64,000 nucleotides of DNA from Undaria pinnatifida. Its lineage: Eukaryota > Sar > Phaeophyceae > Laminariales > Alariaceae. The stretch lies in NCBI GenBank assembly GCA_012845835.1, contig JABAKD010000015.1, forward strand, positions 9,797,967-9,861,966, given 5' to 3'. This document shows, piece after piece, positions 12,601 to 27,600 of this stretch. Below the pieces are notes generated by a model. It had not been told where the DNA came from and searched no databases. It worked only from the letters and a program-made list of their open reading frames with translations. Positions within the stretch are counted from its first letter, which is position 1. Every line of letters begins with the position of its first letter. Made by a program: the position numbers and the translations under genes.

Positions 12601-15600
12601 CCACCGCCACCGTCGCCACCACCACCACCGCCGACACCACCCCCACCATCACCGCTACCGCCACCGCCATCACCATCACCTCCATCACTGCCACCAGCGC
12701 TACCACCACCGACGCCATCACCGCCACCATCGCCGCCACTGCCACCACCGCCAACATCAACACCACGGACATCAACCCCACTAACACCAACACCGGCCCC
12801 ACCATCAACACCACTACTCACAGCACCATCAACATCACCACCACCACCATCACCAGCGCCACCAACACTACTGCCAGCGTCTCCGCCAGATTCGTCTTGC
12901 GAAACGCCGCTGGTTTCATCATGGGTCTCCGATTGCGCGGTTAGACCATCTTCCTTCTTGCTATCGGCGCCGCTTCCGACAACATCTATAGCTCCATCGT
13001 CCGCGTCGTCGCTGGAAGATGAGTCTGATTCGTCGCCATCGTCGCTATCGCTGCTGCTGCTACTGCTGGTAAGTTCTCCCGCAAGCCGTAACTCTACTTC
13101 GTCTTTCTTGATAGCAGATACGACCTGGCAGTTGACCGGGGGGGGGGGGGACAGATAGCGGGGAAGGCAAAACGTTTTGCTTCATGCGCGTAACCCAAGC
13201 GTTTATCGGTGGGAGCCGGCAACCTTTTGCCTGTTTTCACAAACGCATGAATGCACAATTCCATACATGCATGCAAACTCAGACTCATAGGGAGCAAAGC
13301 TTTGCTGTTGCCTGTACCCATGCATGCACGCATGCAATACTCTCTTGGTGGGAAGCAGCAACGTCTTGCTAACATGCACACACGTTTCTCTCGTGCGCCA
13401 AAAACAAAACGCAACTGTCGTTGTGAGACGCCGTGGTTAGACATGCAAATGGAGACGGCTCCCGCTACGCATCAAAGACGTCTGATGATGGTCCATCACA
13501 AAAGGAAGCATTGGTAACGGGCTTACGGCCGACACGCAGCACAATAAACCCCTACCAGATACTAGCTACCGACCCGGAAAACCGCGCAGGTCGAGCCGGG
13601 TTGAGTTAGGAGATGTTCGAAATCTCACGGGTTGGGTCGGATCGAAGTCAGGAGGTTTTCACATATCACGGGTCAGATCGGATTGTCCTGACCCGACCCG
13701 CCCCAACCCGCGAAAAGCGATCTAACTCGTCAAACCCCCTGAAATTTTCAAACGTCCGTCACGCCATATTGGTTTTATTTGCTGCCCGTTACTCCCCCAC
13801 ACCGCCATCATCGGACATCTTTGCTGCGCACCTCTTGACTGGAAAGGTAGAGAAGAGCCGTCTTGAGGAATTGTCCTTCTCCGTCTGCGCAAACCCCACC
13901 GTAGCCCCCTTGGCCTTTCAGAACGGCGCCCAAGTTCACCGAGGCGGCTCCCAACTTCCCCTTGAGATGGTCGTGCAACGCCTCCACAAGAGAAACCTGT
14001 CAGCGTGTTGTCCAGGAGCCGAAGGTGAAAAACGTCGCGACACCGCAGCAGCAAAGTCAACTGCCGTAAAACACGCATGACAACACCCAGGGATAAAATT
14101 TCGAGACAATCTAAACCTTCTCTAACGCGAGGAGGGCACAACAACAACGAAAACGGCCGCTTTGAAAAACCGTCGTCGAGGTCTGTCGGCAGACATATTG
14201 CTCCGCGCCTGCGCTTAAAAGCCTGGCTTGGCTGACCAATCCAGCGACTGTTATCTGCTTGAGTTGTCAGCAAGAGTCCCAACTAGATTGCGCTCGGCGT
14301 GCGTTGGCTAACCTGCACGCGACGACTTCCACGCGAGCCTGATCGTGGGGTGCTCGTTTCTCATTGCTACCATATACTCTCCTATTGATAGATTGCCGAT
14401 ACAGACATGCCTTAACCCGGTACTTTGTTTTCGTACGTGTGCAGACAAACCTATCTTCTCGAAAAACGGCTTAGAAAATCGTCCGAGCGAACGTGTTGTC
14501 TTGCATGCTTTTACGGTAACGATCTCCTCGCTTCGACGGCACTCGCGCGATACAATATGCAGTACCGGAGCACGCGAGATACATTTGGAATTGAAAAACA
14601 AGTCCATCACCTTTGAAATTTTCAAGGAAAGTCTGCGAAACACCGGAAAATTACAATTTTGACAAATTCCTTCTGCACCAACATATGAACGCTGTACCCG
14701 CAAACGCCAAAAAAATGTAGTGTCAAGAAAAAAACTAATACAATTGAATTTATGCAATATGCTGCGAAAAACCGGTATGGCACTGTTCAGAAACAACTAT
14801 TTCACGTAAGTGCGAAGTAAGCAAGATAGTATATCTGTAACAAGGGGAGCTTCTGTTCTGGTACACAACCCCTGCCCCCTCCCCCCCCAATGCGGTTGGC
14901 AGGAATCGGACGTGCTCCGTCTCAGCATTGTAGGAATGCGACAGTCTATGGTCTAACAGACTACAGCCATACAGGACAACGATAACACCCCCCCGCCACC
15001 CCAACTCAGCGCGCACCCGTTTCCGCGTATCCAGCGGAGCCGCCGCATCAGTTAACCCGAGCATCAGCACAGCAAGCGAGCACGCCAGCTTCACGCTAAT
15101 CACCCCCCCTCCTCCCCCCGTGCTCCCGCCTCCTTTAGGCATCGACGACATTGAAGCCGCGGCTGATGTAATCGGACCATCCGGAAGCCGCGACAGGCCC
15201 ATCAAGGCATCGACAAGTTCCTTAAGCTCCCTCGACGAGGAGAAAAAGAACGACCCGTAATGGGTATCGCCCGCGGCGCCTGCTGAATTGCTCGTGCCCG
15301 CGGGGTCGGCGGCATTGATAGCGTCGGTAGCGGCAGGGACTGCCTCTGTGGTTGCGGAGGCTGAGCAGATGTCGGCGGTAATAATACCGCCGCCGATGGG
15401 AGGAGCTGCCAATACGCTAGCGCCGATGTCCCCGATGTTTGTGGTGCTACCGATGGCGGGGATAGTGGTGGCGCTGCTGCTGCTGTTTTCGCGATTGCGC
15501 TGGTACTGGTCAAAGGCGGGAGTTAAGACAACGGACAGACGGTGCGCGAAAATAGTCGATAGGCCCTTTTCTGGGTTGAATTTAGTTTCAATTTTCCGGC

Positions 15601-18600
15601 GGATGGGAAAACATGAAGAACAAGCTCACCACACTTCCACTTATGTGACGTGTCAAGTTACCTCGAGACGCAATTTGTGCTTTCGAGCGGCTGGCTGCGA
15701 GACGCGCGGGAAGCCAAGTCCGGGGTATGATTTATAGTATTAGCGTTCCCATGGGATGTCCAATGTTTCACAGGAATGTTCGTCTCATGGGACGTTCCAT
15801 GGGACATCCCACGCGACATCGCATGAAATAGGGAACACCCCACGGAGTATTCGATAAGATATACCAAGGGATAGGACGTCGCAAATGAATCCAACTTATT
15901 ATGTAATCACCTGGTTCGGGCGACCCTTGCTTGATCCGGATGTCACGTAAAAGACCCACGCTCATAACACAACTGGTGTCGACTCTATTGTGTAGTGTTC
16001 CGTGTCGTGAAAAACAACGGCTGCCGGGAAATGCCTGAGCAATAAAAAAATATTATGCGAAGCATTATAGAGGTGAAGAAAGGAGAGGTTCAAGTTCTTG
16101 GTTGAATAAATCGCTCACCTGCAGGGCGCGGACCAGGGCAAGCACCCCCTCCATCGCATGCAAAACCCACGCCTTCTTAGGAACCTTCCCGGCAGAAGAC
16201 GCTTGCCTCCACCGTCCGATTACCACACCGCAGAGACAGCGCACGAGCGCTTTCAGCGGGTCCGCAAATGCATCATCTCCCACTGATCCTACGCCACCCT
16301 TCCCCGTTGCGCTCGAAGCACCGCCGCCATCGACGCCGATGTTGCCTGCTACGGGCGGTAGCCCCTGATCCTCACCAGAGGGGGCACTGGGGCCGCTCGG
16401 GCGGCACCCCTGAACTTCATCGGAGGAGAGATGTGGGCCGCCGCCGGCATCGTGGCCTGTCGTCTCAACGTCCATCGAATCTTGTGATGGCACGGGCGCT
16501 CCTGTCTCGGCAAAATCGGGGAGCGTACCGTCCTCCGCGATCGAGCCGGTTTTCCCCACCGGCGGTAGCGGCGCTCGGACCTTTCCTTCAGAAGGCAGCA
16601 CAAGGGTCAGAGCGGGGGGCTGCGCGGGTACGGGCGGTGCCACCGCCGCGATCGCTTGCCACCCACATATGCACAGGTTCAGGACCTGATTCGGGTGTCG
16701 GGGTGGAGGCAACAAGAGTGGTTGTCGAGGAGGGCCAACCAATTTCATGGCCTAGGCATTTTTCGAGCAACATTGCAAATGCTATTCCCACGGTTTTGGG
16801 GTAGTTCTCCAGTTGAGGAGCCCCGGCATTCAGCCATATCTAGGCAAAAAATTGCTACTACCCCCAGAGTCACCCTACGGTAGTAGCTTCACTTTTTTGG
16901 TTAACTCACGTTTCTGACCTCGGTTGAGCTCAAGGGTGGAACTATCGCTTAGCATGACCATTTTACGAGTGCATTCGTTTTCAGGACCGGCGCACAGAAA
17001 CGTTCTTTGTCGAGGTGCGCCAACGAATTGCCTTCGAAGTTATGTTTCGGTTGAGATATCGAGCCACTCACGTTAGCAGCTCAGAAACTTCTCAGAAACT
17101 TCTGATGCACCCCTAGCGCGGGATGACTCCGTATCGCAGCGCGCGTTAACGGTAGGACACAATAGCTGCGAGCGACAATACTGCGGTAGGGGGGTGACAC
17201 CTACATTTTTATGGGGATCCTCACCCAAGGCGATCCATGTTTTTTCACGCAAGCACAACCTGCATCTTGCGAACAAATTAAGAGCAATCCCACGGCCTAT
17301 GCATATACACCACGAAAATTGCGGTCAATCACAAACGAGACTCCCAATATTTTTCGAGCGGCTCCTCAGATTTGAGGAACCCCCGTCTTTCAGAAATATT
17401 TTGATCCCAAAATTGCCACCTCGACCGCAGCACGCGCAGAGTGATCGTGGGCAACGGAAACCGATCTGGCTTAGTGCGCGCTCCTTAACCCCTTTAGAGA
17501 ACTGCCTCCAAATTTTTTGGGGGTAAACTGCTCGGAACTAACGTGGGGTCGTCCTTCAGAAACAAAGGAGTTACAGCAAGTGCCAAGGTAGAGGGCGCAC
17601 TTTTTTTCTCCCCGCAAGGCTCTTCTTCGCTTCAGGAGCTCTACACCTCACCCACAAACTGGCTCTTGAAAAAATCGAAAGCGCAATCCGATGAACAGCC
17701 CCATGGGTCTACAGTCGGTACACAAACCATCCATATTGCAAAACACAACAAGAATCGCTCAATTCCGATTTTTTCGACGATTTTGGGTCAAGGAGCCCCG
17801 TCATTCAGAAAGTGATTTCGCCAAAAAAAGGTACACCTTAATACCTCTATCGTAGCCCGCGTCTCACCTAGAACTGTACCGTAATTCTTTGGGCCGAACT
17901 AGTTGGAACCACGGGTAGTGTGGGGAAGTTCGTGCAGTTACAAAATGGTCAAGGCGCAAACACCCCCGAGTCCTTGAAGAGAGCGTTGAGCCCGCTCGCC
18001 AGGCGGAAACACAGCGTCTTCTACCTTTCTTCTTCCTTCGACACTACGATTAGAAGATCCGTGTGCTTTTAGCTGTCACTTGAAATATTATGCCAATGGC
18101 AACAACCAAAAAACGTCACCGTACGGCGCGAAATGCGCCCCTAGCGAGTGTGTTCTTATAAACCTTTTGAGGCTTCAAAGGAAAAGTGTCGAAACACAAT
18201 TACGACTACGGCATCGGCAACACGAACAGCCCGGGTTGCTGGGGGTAGGGATGCACCCGCACTGCAAAGTAAGGAGCTGCAAGATGTCATCACAGCGTGG
18301 TGCTCCTAGCACTGCCTCACGCGATCTGTTTCAGGACGCTTGTTCATATTACACTAATTTTGTCCTTGGTCCCCAAACATGGATTAACAACTTACCCTCG
18401 TGTTGTCGCTGTCCATAGAGCGCCTCATGAGTCGCGCCAGACATCGAAGCACCGATGTTTTCCTCGCCGCTGCACGAATCGATGTGGCCCCCCACACGCC
18501 GTCGCTCTTACTACCACCACCACCACCACCACCGCCACCGCCACCACTACCGCCACCACACCCACCGCCGAACAGCTCTCCTCTCTTAGCGTGCGGGATA

Positions 18601-21600
18601 GCCCACACAACAACAGCCAGCGCGTGGGCCAAAAACTCCGCGCACGCGCTACTCACCGAAGTGTCTACCACTCGCCGATCACCCCCCTCCTGCCGAGAGG
18701 TCAGCAAGAGATGAACCGCGCCAAGACCTTCGTTTCCGTTACCCTTCCTTGCGCCCTTTCCCAGGGATCTTGCCCCACCACCCACACTCAGAGGGCCCTT
18801 AGGGGAGGTGAGCACTTCACAAGCGTCTAGGAAGTGCTCTGTGCAACGCACGGCAAGGAGGACGGCTGTCTCGTGCCGCCCTAAAAGCGACGCACCGCGC
18901 AGCATCATCGAGAACACGGAGGTGTTTTCGCCCAGGCCGGTCGACGACAGCCCTAAAGGAAAGTGCCACCTCTTCCGCGGGCTAAGCTCCGATCCTGCTC
19001 CCGCTTCCGCGCGCGTCACTGTCGGCGTTGATGATGACGATCCCGCACTCGCTGAAACTCCCGCAACCTCTTGGGTTCCACCGCCGCTCGCAGCGGCTAC
19101 TGCAGGAGGTACCGCCGCCGCCGCCGCCGCCGCTGTCCCCGCTACAGGGGCGGCAGAGACAGCCATCGCCGGCGCTAGGAAGAAAGGGGGTGCGTTGAGG
19201 GACAAGTTGCCGCTTCCGTTACCGCTAACGTTGCCGATGTGGGCGGTCGACCACCGTTCGAGCGCCTTCCCACCGTCCCGGTTGGTCTGGGCGAAAGAAG
19301 ACTTCTCCTTTTCAAGCAAGTCCGCTAAGAGTTCTTCTACCCGGGCGGGGCGTACCAGCACCGACCACCCGCCGCCCCGCCTCAGAGTCGGTGGCTTAGA
19401 CCCATCAGTCTTGGCCACTCCGACCCCGCTCGCCGTGGTGTCGGTTTCAGTGTCAATGTGCTCGACAGTGCGGCCTTGTCCACCGGCCACTGCTGCGACC
19501 GCGCTTGCAAGAGACTCCGTGGCTGGTGCTAATGATGATGATTTTGGCGAAGAAAGAGGAAGTTGGGGTGAGCGTGCCACGAAGCGCAGCTCGAGTCCAT
19601 GCATCACATTCATCAGCGCGGTCACGGCTTCGTCCTTAGGTGACGGCAGCGACAAGGGAGTTGTACCACCACCAATAGCGGAAGAACTAACAGTTCCGTC
19701 AGGGGCACGCGAAGGCGAAAGGCGCTCCTGGTCCGCACCGGCCGCCGCACTTGATAACGTGCTCGCCGCGACACCCCCCCGTTCTCCTTCAAGTGCTCCA
19801 TTCGAAGAAACGGGGCGGGGTGGAAGGGGCCACGACGAAGCCGCAACCTCTTCAAGGTGCGCCATGGGAGAAATTTCGGTAGCCGTGTTGGCACCGTCGC
19901 TTGGACCGTTGCCGTCGCTCGCGGAAATAACGCGACCCTCGATCCGCGCTTGTTCCTCCACGCGAAGAGTAGCGTCTCCATTGCGCCCACCGTCACCACC
20001 CGGCAAGACACGTGCCTGGCTTGTCGCTTGTGTCGCATCTGTGACTGTTGCGACCGCTCCTGCCTTTGCTTCTGCCCCCGCTGCCGCTGACGCCGCCACT
20101 GCTGCTGCTGCTGCTGCGGAGGCGGCAGCGCCTACCGTGCCACCCCCCCCCCCCTCCCCGGCACCACCCGCGGTGCATTCAGACAGGAGGCGAATTGCGC
20201 GCGAGAATGCGTCGCGAGCTGCTTCGCTTGTGCCGGATAATTCGACGTCTGTGATGACGCCATGAACCACCTTTGACAGAAACACCGTCGATCGCAAAAG
20301 GAAACATAGCGCGTTGAAACAAAGGAAAAACGACGGGGTTCGGGGAAAAAGACAGGGCAGGCAGGTAGTACCAGCTAGGCCTTTTGCCCTTACAAGAACG
20401 AGGGTTTGCTATATTAGAACTGACCTGACTCGCCTAGACATCAGCAGTGCCCACAGCTACCGCACGCGAAATACAAAAAACCGAAAGGGATGAAACAGCC
20501 ACGGCGAGATAAACATAACAACTGTGTCGCGGTTGCGTACCAGCCTCAGACCGCCGCCCTCAAGCCTCCACTGCGGGCACACAAATCGCGTCTCAAGACC
20601 ACCGCCCATAAGCTTACACTGCAGGCACACGAACTCCGGCGTACTTCGTGCGTCACACGAGGTATACAGGTACGCGACAGCCCTCAAGAATTTGGCAGTC
20701 AAGAAGAATATCAGGCTCGAGTCTTGGACGAAAGTAAGAACACGGCCTCTTTTGTACTGAAAATAGTGTAGGTGCCACGATAGAGGTGCACCACTTTTCT
20801 TCTAATACTACCCCTCAATTTAAGAGGTTAAGACCTCTCCCAAAACCTGATTTGGAGGAAAATAAATTTCTACTATTATGTATCGGACGAAAAATCCCCT
20901 TTGGGACCCCTGGGTACACGAGGAGAATCATGACAAACAAAAAATGGACGATCTCCGACGATTTTGGGTTAAGGAGCCCCCGTCGTTCCGAAACCATTTC
21001 CGCCAAAAAAAGGTATACCTTAATACCTCTATCGTAGCACGCGTCAACAACCCTGCCTTAACTAAGAACTCCAACCTGGCCAGAAATCAAAGATTCTTAA
21101 CGGGCGTCGGACACTACTGTATATGATGATGATGATGATGATGACGATGATGATGACGATGACGATGATGATGATGATTATGATGACGATGATGACGATG
21201 ATGATGATGATGATGATGATGACGTTCTCCTTTTCATATTAGCGCCGTTCCCTGAACCCTAGTCCGTGATCATAAAAACAAAAACTTCCAAAACACAAAT
21301 ATTAGTACTCATTGCGCCTGTCTTTTCTCGGGCGAACTACGCAATACGGCATCAGCGCAACCGCCTCCACCGCACTTTCCTTCCTATAGAGAGGCCTCCG
21401 TGCTTCTGACTAACCAATATACGGCTTGAAGCGACAACGGAATGTTGCAAGATACATGTATATATATATCGTCTCCTCGATTCCCGAAAATAATAATGAA
21501 CTAACTCCCCTTATCCCCATCCCTCCTCCCCGAACAAATATTACGGAGGACGATAGTAAATAGGACCAAATCTTGTTACTAAAAATAGATGAATATATAG

Positions 21601-24600
21601 GTTTTTGTTTCCACCGTAGGTCCTATTTACTAGGGTCCCCCGTAACAGTACACCAGGTACCCGGTGTGTCTTACTCACGTTCGTGTCTATTCTCGGATGA
21701 ACTACGCAATACGGCAGCAGCACCATCGCCTCCTCCGAGTCTTCCTTCTCTCCGTCCTCATTCCCATCGTTCCCCCCGCCCACCCCGTCGCTGTCTCCGC
21801 GTTTCCCCCCCTCGCTCCCTAACATTCTTTGGCACCGACGGAAACACGCTAACGCCTCTTCCCGTCGACCTGCGTGTCGCTCGCGTATCCCCTTGAGCCA
21901 CCACCACCGCACCGAGAGCGCCCACGGTGCGGCGTTTGATGCCCGTTGCGCGGGGCCCCCACCTTTGACCAAATCGAATCGTCCAGACGTGAGAGGAGAA
22001 GGGAGGTCGTCGGTCTTGATTTTCATCCCAATTAATCTTCCCGAATCCTGAAAACGTCTAAACCGCCCAAAATACGATCCCGTACACAAAAAATATCCCA
22101 TGCAAATATATTACATTAGCTCCCTCCCGTACACGAATAATTTTGGTTCACTTGATAGTATCGAGAACACGGTCGGTATCCTAAGAGATAGATGGTGACA
22201 CAGACGGCCAAAAACGAAGGAGATAAGATAAGCAACATGTGTTTAATGTAATACATTCAATAAACGTACTGAGCGCCGAAAGGCTGGAGGTGTCTCCAGT
22301 AGAAATAAGAACGGTGCTCCGCCTCGAAAGGGGTGCGAGGTCAATAGTCAAATGACCAAGGCAAGCAACAACATTCCCCATAGTGCGTTCATATCGTCCC
22401 CCTCGAAGGTGGAAAACAACGCATGTCTCGAATTAGAATGAGCTATTTATTTATAATTTTCCGAAGAGACAGAGCAGGCGCGGCGTCGCATGCGGAACAA
22501 ACATACAAAAAACACGCGCGGCCGGAAAATCACGCATTTTGCAAAGATGAGTATCGGCCCTTCAGTTTGATGGTCGATCTGTTGAACTCACAGCCGACGT
22601 ATTAGAAACACATTTATGAAAACAAACACGCATAAAAGGATCCCCCTTCGCGACATCGTTGGCCAGACTTCCCGGCCGTGGGGCCAGTGAAAAGAAGGGA
22701 ACGCAAGCAACCCTACAAGCTATAATCAGGCGTAACGTAAAAACAACATCTTGAAAGCAAAAAGAAATAAAATTAGCCACAACGCGCAAGCGACAGGGCA
22801 AATGTCAACAACCAACCCAAACGACTACACGAGGTACAGTGTAGTCTAGACGCATGCTACGACAGAGGTAGCAGTTTTTGGTGAAGAAAAAAAAAATCTC
22901 GACGTGGAGGTTCCTTAACCCAAAATCGTCCGATTTTTTTTCATTCTTATGTTCCAAAATGGATGTTTTGTTTACCTGGGCCACGGGTTTGCTTGATCGG
23001 ATTTGGCAACTCCAGTTTTGCTCAAAATCAATGTTTGGGTGAGAAGGTACAGCGATCTTCCAATGAGAAAGCTCAAGAAGCGAGGCGCGGGGGAATGCAA
23101 AACCGACGTGTTCAGGATTCGGCAGTAGGGTGTAAAACTACTACGCACTCACCCGGGGATAGATATACATGACCCGCCGCACTGCCCACCGTTTGCAGCC
23201 GCGTGGCTTACCGTCACAAAAAAAAAAAAAATCACCCCGGAAAAAGCCAAGCGAAACATTTTTTTTCGTTTTTTTTTTAATCCTCCGGCGGTTGGAGGAA
23301 AAATAAAGCTCAAGCTCAGTACACTTCCACGTATTTTCATACGCGTCGTGTGTCGATTCAACTCAATTGCTATCGCAACCCAGCGCTGCTTGGCAAGCAA
23401 AGCGTATGGAGGCGTGCAATGGTAGGGCTGGCACCTACACCTTCCGAGGTTGAGGTTGAGCAGACGCGGGCTACGATGGAGGTGGTACATCAATAGTACT
23501 TTTTGGATAAAATTAGGTACAAGTAGCGGGGCACCTCAACCCAAAAACGTCGGAGGTGTCCCTGTACAAGGCGGTCAAATCGCTTGGCGCGACTGGGGAA
23601 CTGCACTCATGACCTGGAGCGAACAAGGCGGCTTCCTTCTATAAGGCGGTCATAAGTGCTCTCGCACACCACCGCCTCACTGGGGGATCCCTACTAAAAT
23701 GTTGTACCTGGGCCATGGGTTTTTTTATCGGGTCGTTCCCAACGAACACAACAATTTCATCATTTTTACCGAAACATGCTTCGATTTTTTACCTACTATT
23801 AATAGGCCATGGGATAATTCATCGGGCAGCACTTTAACTTTTATCCAACGTCAGTTTTAGGGTGGGATATAGAGCTCTTCAAGCCACCACCCTCAGAAGG
23901 CAAAAAAATAGCCTGTGCACATCTACCTTAGCGTTCCCCAGCAGCTCTACACCAAACCCATCAACCCACGTTTACGAAAAAATTGGAAGCTGAGCCCGAC
24001 ACATACACGTGAACCCATGGGCTAGATACTTGACGAATGAGAGCATGAATGAGGTACACATCGGATCAAAATACGCCGGAAAGGTCGAGGAGACTCCGTT
24101 CGTGATAAACGATTTGGTTTAAAAAGTGCAACCCCCAGGTGCCGTACAACTGCTCTCTGTCCTCGCCCGAATGAGCTACACCACTTACCATTTGCAACAA
24201 CACCAGCGCCATTACCGCCGTCTCCAATAGACAAGCACCACGGCTCCAGCTCCAGCATGGCGCCGTCAGCCGCAGCAAGGTGTCTCATGGCCTCCACACG
24301 TCGCCTATCGGGGGAAAGCCGCGAGCACGCTCCCGGACGCCTGGGAACTCCCGTGACGGAGCCGCTCGGGGTTACCTCGCTAGCCTTACCCCCTTCAGGG
24401 GTCGTCGCGGTTACCGGCCCGGGCACGGCCGCCCCTACCGCTGCCCCTGCAGTTGCTGCTGCTGCCACCGACGGTGTCTCTGGGATTGCGCCCGGCACCG
24501 AAGGTACTGAAGTGGAAGAGGCCGGCGGGTTAACCCTCTGTTTCGTGGTGTTCTGCTCTTGCTGCATTAGGGATAGGACTTTGTCCATGTGCATCTCGGC

Positions 24601-27600
24601 GAGCGAAAGTTCGCATGCTAGGCCTAGCTCAGGCCCTCCGCCCAGAGTAACGCTGCAGCTAGAGGTGGGCGTTTCTTCCGCTGCCGCTAGCGGAAAGCTG
24701 GAGTTGGCGGTCAATACCGGCCAGGATAGGTGGGCGGGGAGGTACCTGTGTTTTGTTTGTGGGTGAATGGGCGGGTCGGTGGACGGGTGAGATTAGCCGT
24801 GGACGGGTGAGATTAGCCGTGAGATGGATGGAAAGGAGAGGGGAGAAGAAGAGAAATAGAGGCGGAGGGAGAGGGAGAGGGAGAGGGATTGGGATCGTGA
24901 TCGGGATCGAGAGACGAAGACCGAAACAGATAAAACAGCTCGTAAGGGTTCCTTCGAGCTGCTCCGGTAAAACGCGCGGCAACACGCGCGGCACAACGCA
25001 AGCAACAAACCCGACCAATATGCACCATCGAATCCTCCGAAGCAAACGAAGGCGCCGAGGAAACGCGGACGGGAATATAACAACAGACACTGCCCAAAAA
25101 ACAAACGTCCTCGGGGGCAGAGGAACGCTCACCGACTTAATATTTTTCCTAGAAAAATACCGCACACTAATTCCAAGAACATGTTCTCCTCAAAAGCGGG
25201 GTGCAGTTTTGAGATCCCCCCCACGAGTCTGCCTTGTCGGTGAAGCCCGACGTGCTGCGTCGGGGCACTGTAGAGATACGAAGGCCTACATGGTGTTACT
25301 GTAAGACTACGGCCATGCACGATAACGTTTACACCCACATCCCCACCCCCACGAGGGCAACATATTAACTCACCCTCTCACAATTGGCTCTATGGTCAAG
25401 GCCACGGCGGCAAGCTGGGGCATGCCTTGCGTCGCCGCCGACACCCTCGCCTCGCCAGCCTCCACTGGTTTTCCATCGGAACTCTTATCGCCTCCTCCCG
25501 AGTCCGAGTAGAAAGAGGCCTCCGGGCAGAGGTCTTCCGCCCGGGCCGCTGCCACTCCCTGTAGCCACCTGCAGTCATCAGGAGGCGGAGGGGGGTGAGT
25601 TGGGTCGAGCAGGAGATCGTAGCAGTTTGGGACAGGCAGAGGGATGTGCAGGGAGGGGGAGGGAGAGAGGGGCGTGGAGTGGTGCGGTGCGTATGTGGCG
25701 ATGAACGTCCATGCACGCAGGCAGAGCGGGCGAAGCAGATATATAGAGAAACAGACAGACAGACAGACAGACAGACGAGAAACCAGCCACACAAACCAGA
25801 CATTAAAACTAAGACAAACCAGACGGACAAAAAATCAGGCAGACAAAAACAGAGAGAAAAACCAAGCACACACAAACAGAAGATAAATCACACAGACAGG
25901 CAGAGTTACGACTACGACGCCCTCGCTGTGAATCATGCACGACACGCAAAACCCTTCAGCTCAGACTGCTCGGATAAGCCCCTGCTGCCGCCCAACGATC
26001 GCGGACACACCAATCTCCGAAGAGCGTAGACTGCGACGGCCCCAACCGACGCAAGCTTCGGTAGCGGATGCACCTAAAATGTATTAGACTCCCATCACAC
26101 TCAACTTCTTCAGGACTGCAGTCTCAATTTGGGGACAAATCACTTGAAATTAGAGTCGGATGTAGGTGTCTGTACACTGCAGTACTAAAGGGGGTAAGCT
26201 CTGCACCTCACCCAAAAACCGACTTCGTGAAAACATTGAAAGGCAACCCGACTAAAGCTTTATTTTTCCCCATCCGCCGGAGGATAAAAAAAAAAGAAAA
26301 AAAGGCAACCCGACGAACGATCCCAAGGCATATGAATAGCTAGATAACGCACAATATCGAAACACGTAAGAGAGGCATCCCTCTATAGTGCGGCAGGAGT
26401 TGCACTTTTTGGGTTAACAAATGTTTCTGACCTCTATAGTGCGGTTGAGCTCCTCACGTATGGAACTATCGTTTGGTATGACAATTTTACGAGTATGCTC
26501 GAGTTAGGACTAGCACACAGAAGCGTTGATCGGGCTGCGCGAACGAACGCCTTCGAAGTCATGCTTCTTGGGCGAGGTATTGGGCTCCTCATGTCAGGAG
26601 CTCGGAAACTTCTGCTTCGCCCCTAGTGTGGGATGACTCAAGAGGAGTTTCCAACGATATTGGGTGGCTAGCTCCTCAGTTGAAAACACCCGTATTTCTA
26701 TGACCATCCGGTTCAAGACCATAGCAAAGATAAGACCAATTAGATCGGCATGTCACGACGAAGAAGAAACTACTTGGAATTGGTACGGGATGGTTTTTGC
26801 AGTACAGTAGTAAAATATCATACCATAGTAGAGATAAGACCACCAAACAAAGTAAGTTGGCTTGTCACGGGGTGGTCTTAAACTGGGTACGTCACGACAC
26901 TGATCAACGAGTCATCCCACGGAAGGCGTGCATCAGATTCTAAGAACTTCCTGAGCTGCTAACACGAGAAGACCAAACATCTCTCACTCGAAACAAGGCC
27001 TCGAAGGCATGCATGCGCTTGCGCAATCCAACCAACACCACCACGCGCTAATCCTAAAACCAGCCCTTGTACTCGAAATAGTATCGGACCAACCGGTAGT
27101 TTCTCACTCGGTGAGCTCAACCGGTCACGGTCACACACAATTAGTTAATCCAACAACTGCAACCCCTACCGTGAGATGACTTCAGATGTGACTCAAAAGT
27201 CCTACGCCTTCCTACCCATATCATCACCTGACCATGAGATCGACCACGCCAGTATTTCCTCCGTCTCCGTCAGCAGCGGTGAGCAGCTCCTGCAGGCCGC
27301 CGGCGACAGCTCCGCCTGCGGCGTCTCTGCCCTTTAGCTCCCACTCCAAGGTGGCGGACTCCTGCAACCCCCCCCCGGACACAAACACGCGAATAGCCGT
27401 CGCCGCCGCAAGGGAGATGGCACCCGAGAGATAAAAACTCACACAAACACAATCAACCCAAAGGTTGACAATTGAACAAAACTTCCGTGAGCCGCTCCAG
27501 AAAGAGCTAGAAAGCAACGCACGCAACACACCAAAAGGGTACTAAAAAACAATGAAATGAACGTGAAGCACAACCCGAAAAAAAACCCACACGACACGAG

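Noticed and set aside
18808-20265. Long plus-strand open frame (485 codons) opposite CABIN1-like exon 13; similar antisense frames at 6708-7982 and 31509-32936
   Set aside because: They mirror GC-rich coding exons, are composed of Ala/Pro/Ser/Arg runs and show no conserved motif. The minus strand has the family blocks and splice sites.
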